From NCBI GenBank assembly GCA_018417955.1, contig JACTVC010000002.1, forward strand, positions 1,798,001-1,862,000: DNA of 64,000 bases. Reading direction: 5' to 3'. The DNA comes from Laccaria trichodermophora (taxonomy: Eukaryota; Basidiomycota; Agaricomycetes; Agaricales; Hydnangiaceae). This document shows positions 9,900 to 20,350 of the stretch, one piece after another (within the stretch, counting starts at the first letter, position 1; each line of letters begins with the position of its first letter). Position numbers and translations under genes: made by a program. Under the pieces are notes generated by a model. That model saw only the letters and a list, made by a program, of their open reading frames with translations, was not told the origin of the DNA and searched no databases.

Positions 9900-12573
9900 A
9901 TGTCGCCCGTTGCCATCGACTGGTCCAAAGTGGACCATCCCGCCCATGTCTTCGACCGTTTTCCTAGCCGCAGATCAGTTGTATATGGAGTCAAAGGTAT
10001 CGTGTCCTCATCCCAGCCCTTGGCAACCGAAGCTGGCCTCGAGATCCTCAGGAAGGGAGGAAACGCCGGTGCGATCTTGATTCGGTGCAACATTGATCAG
10101 GTACTAATGAGGGTGTGTAAGACAGCGGATGCCGCAGTAGCTACCTCTGCAGCCTTGAACGTGACTGAGCCAACCTCCTGTGGGATTGGCGGGTTGGTCT
10201 TTGCTGTCGTTGAACGACGACCCTTCAGACTGATAAGCCGTGATTGGAATAACAGTGATGCTTTTTGTCTGTTCTATGACGCCAAAACAAAAAAAGTGCA
10301 AGCATTGAATGGTTCTGGGCGTGCACCACAGAAACTTTCCGTCAAGTACGCGCAAAGCCGCGGGCTAGCGGGTTCAATCCCCCACACTGATCTCAACTCT
10401 GTGACGGTTCCAGGTTCGTATGATCGTTAAATATCAACATCGACTAACTGTTAGTGAAGGTGCTGCTGCTGCATGGATTGATACAATCGAGCATTTCGGT
10501 AGCGGAAAGGTATCCATTGCCGATATTCTCGACCCGGCCATCCGATTGGCAGATGAAGGGTATTTATTTCACGGCACTTCAACCTCCTAAATGAACTTCT
10601 TATACCACCATAGCGTGCCAGTCTCTGAAGTTCATAGTCATGCTGTGCGCTGTTCCTTCATACATGTTTCTCTTGCTGAACTTAACACCTTATTACAGTG
10701 GCAACTCTCCGAGGTAATTGCCCAGACTGGGTTTTCCCATGTGTTTATTTATTTATTTTATCGCAGAGCCTACTCAAGACGGCGTCCGCTAATGGCGATG
10801 AAATGCTTTTGAATGGAAAGGCTCCCTTGCCTGGCCAGATTATCAAATTACCAAACCTTGCCCAAACATTCCGAGAGTTGATTGCAAATGGGAAGGATGG
10901 ATTTTACAAAGGAAGAATTGCTCAGGCGATTGTTGACCTCGTCCAAAGTAAAGGTGGGGTCATGGAACTCACCGATCTTGCGGAGCACAAATCAACGTTT
11001 GTCGAGCCAATTCAATATACCTATGCAAATGAAGTCACTGTATATGAGGTGAGATCCTACTTGGGTGTGGCGAATACTTTTGACCACTTCTCAGTGTCCT
11101 CCCAACGGCCAAGGTTAGTGATTTGCCATTGCTGAGAGTATGAAGTGTAATCGGAACATAAGGGATTACTGCTTTGATCGCTCTTGGCATTCTGGAGAGT
11201 ATTCAAGAACAGGGTCTTGTCAAGGCGCTGTCCGAGATGGAACATAACTCTCCAGAATACCTCCATACGCTGATCGAGGCCTTGAGGTGGGTCCTTCAGC
11301 GTGACTGGTGTATTTCTTTTTAAATCTTCGTCTCGTCCAGGCTAGCGTTCGCAGGTGAGAAACATTTTGGTAACAAGAAACGTATACTAATTCGAATCAG
11401 ATAGCCAGTGGTATGTTACGGATCCCGACGTGAGGCATATCCCAGTCAAAGAGCTTTTGAGCAAGGTTTCATCTTTCGCTTCATTCACTCCCTTTATCTG
11501 AAAATCTCATATTGGTTCTTGTTCTAGGAATACTTGGTGTCGAGGGCAAGTTTATTCAACCCTCAAAGGACTAACCCTCAAGTTATTCATGTGAGAAACA
11601 AAATATCGCGCCTTACTCGTGCTCAAACGTAACCATAGGGGAATCCAAAGAATTCATCGGATACCGTTTACTTTTCTGGTTCGGAGCTCCAACACTTGAA
11701 GTTGACAATGTGTCCTGAACCATTGCTTTTAGTTACAGATCAATGGGGAAATGCCTGCAGTTACATTCAGAGTAACTATGCTGGTGGGTGGCAATACCTT
11801 ACTTGCGTGAGATGGAAACTGATATGACACGGCAAGGTTTTGGCACAGGTGGTATGTCGAGTTTGATTGTGGTTGATAATTTCATAACCGCCTTGGCTAG
11901 CTATCCCCAAGGGTTGTGGTTTTACTCTTCAAAACAGGGGAAGTGCCTTCGTCTTGGATGAGAATCATCCGAACGGGTTAAAGGTCATTCTATGCGACGC
12001 ATGCAGCTTCCTTGCGTGTTACGACTCATCACGGCTTACCAGGGAGGGAAACGCCCTTATCACACTATCATACCTGCGATTGCCACTCGAGGCGGTGACC
12101 TATTCCTCAGTTACGGGGTGATGGGTGGCTTCATGCAGGTATTGAACATTTTCTTCACAAGACACCTGACTTTTGACCTGACATCCGAAAGCCTCAAGGT
12201 CATGTTCAAGTGCTCCTGAACATCCTCAGAGGATTTACGGCCCAAGCAGCCCTTGATGCGCCTCGCTTCTGCATCTCAGCCAGCACTCCCGATTCGACGT
12301 CAGCACAAAATAATAGTAAAATCTATCTTGAGGAAGGAATTGATTCAGAAACGGTGAACAAACTTCGGGGTATGCTCAACATTCCTCTCGGGTATCCATT
12401 ATATTCACGAACGCGTAGATATGGGGCACGACGTCAGCAAAGCGGTTGGTTTTGATCGAGGGATGATGGGCCGCGGACAGGTCATTCAGAGGATTCAGGA
12501 CATATCAGGCAGGACGGTCTGGGCGGCAGGGTCCGATCCCCGAGCAGACGGACATGCTGCTGCACAAATTTAA
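9900..12573 (+). CDS. Gamma-glutamyltransferase family protein
   Basis: An N-terminal-nucleophile hydrolase of the gamma-glutamyltranspeptidase family, which cleaves and transfers gamma-glutamyl groups, classically from glutathione. The large subunit begins [34 protein letters not shown], followed across a short intron by [23 protein letters not shown]. The autocleavage point is in NSSDTVYF, where the Thr would become the small-subunit N-terminus. Then come [28 protein letters not shown] and, after a 49-nt intron at about 12370-12420, a C-terminus ending [12 protein letters not shown]. About ten introns are needed and all can be closed. No signal peptide or membrane anchor is seen, so it may be cytosolic or vacuole-targeted by another route. 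Family is certain, the exact substrate is not. Its stop lies only 24 bp from that of the convergent phosphatase. Confidence 0.9.
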
Positions 12574-12597
12574 GAAATGTACGATTTAGATGGCCCA

Positions 12598-14259
12598 TCA
12601 CATTCTCCTCTGTCGTTCGCTTCCCTCTGGAATGTAATTGTAAATCAGGGGTGTTTGCCGAGTGACACAGATACGAACCTGCTTGTTGGCGTCTGTACTC
12701 GCGAAGTTCCTTTGTTTTATCGGGACCTTCTATTTTTCCCCAGCCAGCTAGGGGGACGACAATTGCTGTGGCATTGTCTTCTCCTCCCAAATCTTGAGAA
12801 AATGATAAGATACGTTCTGCCGCCGCCTTTGGATCAGGAGCGTCTCGCGCTAGATCGACCACTTCGTCATCCGAAAGGATCGACGATATTCCATCCGACA
12901 CAAATATCAAGTATGCCCATTCATCCCCTTCACTACGTAGTCAGACCATGATCACCAAAGACATTGAATTTACAACGCCACCTTTGAGAAGCTTTGTCCT
13001 CACTTCTGGTTCTGGAGTGACGCCGAATCGTTTGTAGCGTAGGTCGCCAAGACTGGGCTTTTTGATTAGAAGGAGAGAAGGCTTTCATCAATCAACTTGC
13101 CATCTCGTGTTCATAAGAGCTCCCATCCATCTAGACGCGAGATAAGCAGGCTGAAAAAATAAACTAAAAACCTACGACTTTACCGAGATTCGCCAAAGGA
13201 GTCCGTGATCAAGGACGAGCCCATCATTCTGCGGAGCCGTATGCTTTCTACATGAGCATCCGCATGGTGGTTTTCGGTCATGGGAAAAACTCTTCCGCCC
13301 TTTGTAGCACATAGAAGTACTCTCGTGTCTCTTGAGAAAAAATCATTCGTCAAGATTTGTCAACTTGTCGTATTCACATACCCGCAGTGTGCAACAGTGA
13401 GTGCTAGATTTTGCGATGACAAGAATGATGTTGCTGGAGCATCTAAAGAGTGGAGAATGGCCACTGAGGCGGTTGCCCCACAAGATTGAGTAACTTCGTC
13501 AGAAGATAAGTTTTTGTCTACCTAGATGAAATGAGAAACTGGAGAAGGAATAGAAGAGACCATCTCACTTCGAAGAACGCCAGAGTGGCGCGTGCCTCTA
13601 GATCTAGCAATTCTGTGTTGTGACTGGGGTCAATCCATGGTGCAAGTGCCCCTCCTTTGAACCGTTTAAAGTAGCCGCCGATTTCCTTTATCCATGCGAA
13701 GAGGTCAGGTATGAGTGACTTGTCAACGGATTCAAAGAGGCCGTGAAGCTCCTGGCGTAGATACTGGGACACCGCAGATCCTCCATGGCTGAGAACGTTA
13801 ACTTGTTGGGTGGTGCAGGCCTGGACAAGGCTTACCCATCATATATGCCCACGAAGACTGCTTGCCGTGCCAGCAAAGGTCCGACGCTCTCTGGGTTCCA
13901 ATCGACGCCATGAGCTTTCTTGACGCTGAGACGGAGTTCGGCCGGATCCAACGATAAAGTGGCAAAGCCATGGAAGTCTTCCTGGTGGCTGGGCACAGAA
14001 TATGAGAATCCATGCTCTGAAAACAACACATTTTACTACCCTCTGTTGCCGCGAGATGTAGCTACGCCGATAACTTTTGGGGAAGCCAGTGGAATGCGAA
14101 CTACGCCAGCTGAGAGGGCTTGAATCCGACTCGGGAGAGCATAGAGTGGGCGACCGAAATACCTTGTGTTCCAACGCGTACGTAGTCGTGATATCTTGCT
14201 ACCGTTGTGCGATTAGCGTTTTTTGGAAGAAGAGAAGAGCGAAGGAATTGGTTGGCCAT
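12598..14259 (-). CDS. PTC6: PP2C-type protein phosphatase, Ptc6-like
   Basis: A metal-dependent Ser/Thr phosphatase (PPM/PP2C). The basic N-terminus MANQFLRSSLLPKNANRTTVARYHDYVRVGTQ resembles a mitochondrial presequence. After a 45-nt intron come VRIPLASPKVIGVATSRGNRG and HQEDFHGFATLSL. The metal-binding motif is VFVGIYDGHGG, followed by SVSQYLRQELHGLFE-like text. Late motifs are MIFVSDGISSILSDDEVVDLA and GGEDNATAIVVPL, holding the second metal-binding aspartates. The C-terminus GWGKIEGPDKTKELREYRR runs into a last small exon ending QRRM (stop 12598). In yeast Ptc6 is mitochondrial and linked to pyruvate dehydrogenase dephosphorylation and mitophagy; that role here is by homology only. Confidence 0.85.
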
Positions 14260-14637
14260 TTATTTAAATCCAACTCGGTCAACATCCCATGTTAAAATGC
14301 TCAAGTCGTTGTGAGCAGACAAAAGGTAAATGTAATAAACTGCTAGTATGTACTAAATTTGTCATGGATATACTTAGTGCAGGCTCAGTCAAGGGCTCAG
14401 CAGTCGCCAGCCGCAGGATATCTTCTTGAAGGTTTTGAGCATCTGTACCCAGAAATGGTCGTCAAGTCTCATTATACTCCCTTAAGAAAATTTGTGAACC
14501 CTCGGCCTTGACTGTAAGGCAAGTGAGAGGAGACCCCATTGGACCCCACTGCAGTGACTAGGCACTTGATCGACATCCTGCACCATATGCAATGTGCCCA
14601 ATGATAGCCAATAATAGCCGATGATAGATTCAAATTG

Positions 14638-14661
14638 AACGTGTGCGTTTCTATGAACGTG
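14638..14661 (-). promoter_or_regulatory. Paired Pho4-type CACGTT sites upstream of phytase
   Basis: Two copies of CACGTT on the minus strand (14638-14643 and 14656-14661), spaced 18 bp, about 350 bp before the phytase ATG. CACGTT/CACGTG cores are bound by Pho4/NUC-1 bHLH factors, which induce secreted acid phosphatases in phosphate-starved fungi. About 0.3 such hexamers would be expected by chance in the 746-bp gap. A regulatory role is inferred. Confidence 0.3.
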
Positions 14662-14963
14662 ATCCGCTCAAGTTTCAAGTGCACTGTAAGTAGACTTTCG
14701 AAATCAGTCGCCTCGGAGTGATCGCGATATCTATGAAGTCTGAGGGTAGGAAGGCGGTAATTGTTACGGTAATAACTATCACAAACCACAAATATCTGCC
14801 CTGGTAGTATCACCCACCGTAACGGCTGGTGTCGAGAGTAATCCATGAGTTGAGAGAGGAAGAAAGAAAGTTGACAGTTGTGAAGCTAAATTTAGATGCT
14901 AACCAAGTAAGTCACTACCTCCGAAATTCGCTTCTTTTGCTTCTTTGCGCTGTATCTCGCCTT

Positions 14964-14973
14964 TATATAAAAG
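14964..14973 (+). promoter_or_regulatory. TATA box of the phytase gene
   Basis: TATATAAAAG lies 33 bases before the ATG at 15006. It is a textbook TATA element and the strongest core promoter seen in the window. Strong TATA boxes are typical of highly regulated, inducible genes, which fits a secreted nutrient-scavenging enzyme. The leader would be very short. Confidence 0.6.
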
Positions 14974-15005
14974 CCTACCCCAATCATGGCATACTTTGAC
15001 TGCCA

Positions 15006-17124
15006 ATGCATTCTGCAAGCAAGCTTGTTCAGGTTCTTCTCTTAGCTAGCTCGCCTTTTGTTGTGGCTGCTGCCCATTCTGCCTCAACATTTGCCGGCTC
15101 TACCTCGACGGCTGTATTTCCTCCTCCAAATGCCACCGTCACAGCAACAGATACCTTTTTCCCTGATGGCTCTCAGGTCGGCTTCGCTGGCCCAACTCCT
15201 AGTTTGTCAATTATTCCATTTCATTAGCAGTTTTTGACCTATTGGACATCTTAGCGGGTGACGAAGCAGAAGCCATCGCTACAGCACCTTCCAATTCAAA
15301 GGTTGACTCCGTTTACCCCCTCGTAAGGCCAGCAGCAGCCGACAAGCCATCCAAGGCTTTCGACCTTCTTAAACATCTCGCCAATCTTGCTCCTTGGCAG
15401 TCCGTCGATTCCTTTGGGCTACCCTCTTCCTCACCATTAATTCCCGATGGTTGCAATCTCCACCAAGTTCATCTTCTCCATCGTCATGGTGCGAGGTATC
15501 CTACCTCAGGCTCTGGTCCAGCCCACTTTGCAGCAACGCTACACGCCGCCGCGACTGGCTCAGGTTTTTCTGCTTCTGGTTCTTTGAAGTTCTTAAATAC
15601 CTGGACCTATAAGCTTGGTGCTGAAATCCTGACGCCCTTTGGAAGGTCGCAATTGTACGTTGTCACGTTCCTTTGCTTTTCTTCCTTACACACTGATGAA
15701 ACAGATTCAACTTGGGAGTGGGGTTTCGGGTCAAGTATGGCAAGTCGATCCTATACTACTCGACCTGACCAAAGTCGTGACTGACTGATTATACTAGGTG
15801 ATCTTTTAAAGGGCTTCACAGATCTGCCAGTCTTTCGCACTACATCTGAGGGTTCGTACCTCATAACTTTATATTGCAACTGGACTAAGCGTACCCAAAG
15901 CCCGCATGCTCGACTCTGCGTAAGGACGCTGTTCTACTACGGTTCACCTCGACTGACCTCATGCTCCCTTGATGTAAAGCTTAACTTTTGCAGCTGGGTT
16001 CTTCGGGGTTCAGACCTATCAGCAAGACTATCACCAATTGATAACTGTTGAAGATTGGGGTCAAAACAATACGTTGGCACCGTATTTCAATTGCGCCAAT
16101 GCAAACAACAACATTAGCAGCTTTGGCAACGTTCAGGCCAGCGCATGGGCAGCAGTATACTTACAGCCAGCGCTCCAACGCCTCTCACAGGAGATCAAAG
16201 GAGTCAATTTGACTATCTCAAATTTAGTATCAATGCAGCAGTTGTGTGCCTATGAGGTTCGCTGTTCTTCAGGTATGCCCTCATCCTAGCAACTGACCCA
16301 TTGAAGACCGTTGCTCTTGGTTTTTCATCCTTTTGCGGATTGTTCACTGAGGTCGAGTGGAAGGGTTATGAATATTATATAGGTGCCACAACGTCCTTGT
16401 CATTTCTCGTTTGGTTTTGTCTGACTTGTCATTTAGATCTTGAATTCTGGTACGGAAATGGCCCCGGAAATCCGGCAGCGAGCGCCCAGGGGATCGGCTA
16501 TGTCCAAGAGCTAGTGTCACGGCTGACACAAACGCGCATCACCGAGTTCAATAGCTCAGTTAACGAGACGATTGTAAGCAGCAATGTGACCTTCCCTCTG
16601 GATCAACCTGTCTTCGTAGATGCGAGCCATGATACCGTCTTGTCGAGCAGTTCGTTTTGTCGCTGTCTTTCCGTACATACGCTGATAAATCACAGTTTTC
16701 GTGGCTATGAACTTTACCAGCCTAGCAGCGAACGGACCGTTGCCCACCGACCATATTCCGAGCGGACAGGTAGGCGCCTCTTGTATAAAACGTTCACGTC
16801 ACTGAAGCAGTGCTCCATTAGACCTACTTTGTCAATCAAATAGCACCCTTCGCCTCGAATATTGTCGGCCAAGTCTTGTCTTGCCCCGCCAATGAAAAGC
16901 CGAGCCATATTCGTTGGGTCTTGAATGACGCGGTGCTCCCGCTGACGGGCATCAATGGTTGCAAACCGAACGAGAATGGGCTTTGTGAACTGTCCACTTT
17001 CATCGCGGGGATGAAGCAACGCATACAGGAAGTTGACTTTACATTTGACTGCTTCGGTAACTACACCATACCCATTCCCGACTTGATCGTCGACGGACAG
17101 TATCCAAAGAATCTGAGGAAGTGA
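15006..17124 (+). CDS. Secreted histidine acid phosphatase (phytase-like)
   Basis: A histidine-phosphatase-superfamily enzyme releasing phosphate from organic esters, probably outside the cell. The N-terminus (MHSASKLVQVLLLASSPFVVAAAHS) is a clear signal peptide. The catalytic motif RHGARYPT follows, with HLLH before it, and the proton-donor HD lies in FVDASHDTVLS. Several NxS/T sites (NNTLAPY, NLTISN, NSSVNET, NVTFPL) suggest N-glycosylation. Cysteines are conserved near the C-terminus (NGCKPNENGLCELSTFI). About eight exons join cleanly; intron 1 follows GPTP near 15200. The protein is about 570 residues, with an extended Ser/Thr/Ala-rich N-terminal stretch. Whether phytate is the preferred substrate cannot be told from sequence. 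Confidence 0.92.
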
Positions 17125-17282
17125 CGATGAGGGTGTAGTGATTCTTAGATGTATGAAGTAGCAAGTACTTTGAAGTTACTGTGTTCTTGGCAACATTGCT
17201 GTTGTGAGCTTCAACGTAACGTTTGATAGTAACGCTTGAAGCACACCAACATAGGCAAGTATGATCCTTTCTACCCCACGAC

Positions 17283-18197
17283 ATGGGGGGAAACCAGTCT
17301 ACTCCCAAGATAACCCCGCAAGACCGCGCCATTCTGGAGTTCGTACCCTCCCTGTCTTCCGCCTCCCGTCTGACTATTCTCTAGCCTCAAATTGCAGCGA
17401 GATAAGCTGCGACAATACCAGAAAAAGGTTTTCCTATCCCAGCAAGCCTCGGACCATTTCTAACTACATATTGGTAGATTCAAGTGGTCTTGGACAGGGA
17501 ACATGCTATTGCGAAAACCCATATATCAACGGGTCAGAAGGATCGAGCCATTATAGCATTGCGGAGACGGAAGTATCAGCAAGGACTCTTGTTAAAGACG
17601 GATGGTCAGCTTGAGAACCTGGAACAGCTTGTGAGGCCTATCATTATTCTCCTGCTGTATCCCCTCAAAGTGACACACATCCAGGTTTCTACAATCGAAT
17701 TCTCGTTGGTGGAAGTGTCGGTTCTCCATGGCTTGAAACAGGGCAACGAGGTTCTTAAAGAGATCCACCGAGAAATGAATGTTGAAAGTGTCGAGAAACT
17801 TCTGGAAGAGACGACTGAGGCCAGAGAATATCAGAGGGTGAGTGCGACTCGAACATGTACACCCGTTTCAATTCTGATCTGGAAGCAGGAAATTGGCGAA
17901 ATGCTCTCAAACAACCTGACGTTGGATGAGGAGGATGCCGTTCAACTAGAGTTGCTCCAACTACAGGCTGATCTTGTCTGTATCCACATCTCAAAAGTTA
18001 GGCAAGCTCTAACTTGTACGCTTCTAGGAGGCACAGTCAGCTCCTCAGCTCGAGTTACCCGATGCCCCGTCGGTGGCGCCAGTCACATTGGCTCCACAAG
18101 GTTTGCAGTTCATAGCCAGTGATACATTTATACTGCCATCTCATGATCATAATCAGAACAGGAACCAGACCGCGCCAAAGTGTTGGTTGCAGCTTAA
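17283..18197 (+). CDS. VPS20: ESCRT-III subunit Vps20/CHMP6
   Basis: Vps20 nucleates the ESCRT-III filament on endosomes, linking ESCRT-II to Snf7 during multivesicular-body formation. MGGNQS at the N-terminus is a myristoylation signal. After exon 1 (17283-17338) the reading continues DLKLQRDKLRQYQKK, then DREHAIAKTHISTGQKDRA and ALRRRKYQQGLL, which is the basic helix 1-2 hairpin of the family. It goes on through STIEFSLVEVSVLHGLKQGN and KEIHREMNVESVEKL to an acidic C-terminal region. The last intron joins PQ to EQEPDRAKVLVAA and a stop at 18197; reading through without it runs into the antisense neighbour. Seven or so exons. It is convergent with the cyclophilin gene, 46 bp between stops. 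Confidence 0.93.
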
Positions 18198-18243
18198 TCA
18201 CACCCGTATCGTAATAGCATATATAATATCAAACACGATCATA

Positions 18244-20255
18244 CTACCAACCTGCAAAGTCTCCAAAGCCAACCTTGCGCTTCTTTTTGGGCTCGCCCGC
18301 GACAGAACCTTCTCCTGCTGCATCTTGGGAACGCTTCAGCAGATACTTCCCTACACTGGCCCCAGTCTTCTCCGAACCAAGTGTCGGATTTACTGACCCA
18401 ACTTTCACACCAAACCAATTGATGTCATCTTTTGGTTTTTCTTTTGTATCAGCCTGGCCATCGGTAGCCTTCTCAGCCTCAGCTCGTTTGGCCAGCTTAT
18501 TTGCCAATCTTTTTTTGTACTCTTCGAAGGGGTCCTGGTAACTGCGGCCTAGGGTAAAGGTTCACGAAAGAGAGAAGAAGCTTCAAATCTTACATCACCA
18601 CTTCACTTATTCGGACAGTCTTCGCCGGTCTGTCTGAACCAGGTTTGACCGGAAGCTTCTCAAGTGCGTCGAGAACGTCTTCACCCCCAACGAGTTTGCC
18701 AAACACAGTGTGCTTCTTGTCCAAATGTGGAGTGGCTTTAAATGTGAAATAAAACTGGGAGCTGGAAGAACGTTTGAAAAGGTCCTCTGTAGAAAATGAG
18801 CAATTTACCTATTTGTATTTGCGCCCTTGTTGGCCATCGCGAGAACTCCTCGGCCATCATGCGACGCGGCTCCTTTCACATCATACTCATCTCGAAAGGG
18901 AGTACCCCAATGTGATTCGCCACCTGATCCAGTCCCCGTCGGATCCCCAGTTTGAATCTAATCGATATTAGTCAAGGACGTGGGACCTTCAATGAACACA
19001 CCATGAAGCCAGGGACAAGTCGATGGAATAAGCAGTTATTGTATTTTCCGGCTCTTGCCAGCATTAAAAAGTTGTAGCACGTTTTGGGAGCCTGTAAACT
19101 GGACCGATCAGAACTATACAAATTGAATGCATAATTGATGTATACCTTTTCGCAGAAGAGCTCTAGGTTTAAACTCGCACCACCGAGGCTTGTGACAACC
19201 CGAACATATGCTCGACGTTTGCCAACATCTTTTTCTTTTCCTTTTCCCTTCAGTGGTTTGGAAATATCCTCAAACATGAGCTCTTCCTTGAGTTCTTATT
19301 AGCAAAAGTAGCCCGAATCAAGGTAGGAACATACTTCATCCCACAGCAATTGAGAGCTGTTGAGTTGTGGATCGATAGAGGTTGATGTCAAGGAAGCACC
19401 TGGCATACCACTCGAGTAGGGAGAGACATTCCCTACACAGCGTCAGATTGATCGTAGATACAATCACTACGGAGGCATACATGGAACGCTGGCCTTGGCT
19501 TTGACAGCCGTGACAGCTGATGACGACGGCTTTGCAATTTCTGACTTGTTCACGCTTTGAGGAAGCTGAGAAGTGGTTACAGAGGAGACTGATGCTGGGG
19601 GAAATCCATGCAGATTTTGCAAAGTTATAACATCTTCTCTACGAGCACAAAGTTAGTCAAAATTACGGGACGAGGGAAAGCAAATACGCACTTTTTGAAC
19701 GCCACATCGTTTATCAGATCCTTCCCCCCTTGAATGCTTTCTGCTAAAAACACATTTCCGGTTGTTGCGATCGCGACGATATGCGAGTGTTCGTTGAAGG
19801 GCTTGAATGAGATTGGGTCATGTATTTCGCCTGTGGCCTCTTTTCGAGAATAATTCAAGGTAATCAGGTCGGAGGGGGTGAGAGGCTGTTTGGTTATTGG
19901 ATTTGTGTTGTTGTGTTGTCTGATAGTTCACTTATTACATCAAGCAGTTTCCCAACTGACGCGACTTACTTGAGCCAAGGTATTATGTTGACCAGGTCAA
20001 AGACAAATCCCATTCCATCTGAATTTCTCGCGCAAACAGGATGCGTAAAAGGTTGGAAAGAGAGAGCACAGCAATCAAAGGGGGTTGTTGAGACGGGGCC
20101 ACCTTGCACCTTTCTGGTGGTAAAGTTATAAACGCAACTATATATAACCAGAAACATACTCACGACTTGAATCCTCTCGACGACGAGTGAGATCCAAAGA
20201 GGCCTGCGTGCTCCGCGTGGGTGATGTAAAGTTTGTCCGAATTACCGTGTCCCAT
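18244..20255 (-). CDS. U-box cyclophilin, PPIL2/Cyp60 family
   Basis: A nuclear peptidyl-prolyl isomerase fused to a U-box, associated with the spliceosome in other eukaryotes. The N-terminus [18 protein letters not shown] matches the family start. The U-box follows ([17 protein letters not shown], then [14 protein letters not shown]), then [23 protein letters not shown]. The cyclophilin domain contains [42 protein letters not shown] and NSSQFYFTF, with active-site residues Arg (FHR) and Gln/Phe (SQFYF) present. The C-terminus carries a [14 protein letters not shown] tail, very close to the mammalian GFGDFSSW ending. Around nine exons; junctions in 19280-19640 are approximate. Its start is only 95 bp from the divergent PPR gene. 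Confidence 0.92.
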
Positions 20256-20350
20256 GGTGGTGGTGGTGGTGGGAAAGAGTTTGGATCCAGAGCCGTAACC
20301 AAACAAAATATAACGTCAAATCAAATTCTGTGCACAAGTGTAATGTCCTT

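Larger units (their letters stand above)
14260..15005. other. Intergenic: PTC6 5' flank and phytase promoter
   Basis: This 746-base gap is the largest in the window. I see no gene in it. A 124-codon minus-strand ORF (14472-14846) has no recognisable features. The region ends with a clear TATA box and contains two CACGTT hexamers, listed separately, so most of it is probably the regulatory region of the secreted phosphatase. Confidence 0.6.

Noticed and set aside
10355..10390. T-arm-like GGGTTCAATCCCCC
   Set aside because: It is coding sequence of the GGT gene ([11 protein letters not shown]) with no tRNA structure around it.
12360..12430. Apparent frameshift near the end of the GGT gene
   Set aside because: A 49-nt GT-AG intron (GTATGC...CGTAG) restores [13 protein letters not shown], so the gene is intact.
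14472..14846. Minus-strand ORF of 124 codons in the large intergenic gap
   Set aside because: No family features or plausible splice partners; composition looks random and it overlaps the likely phytase regulatory region.
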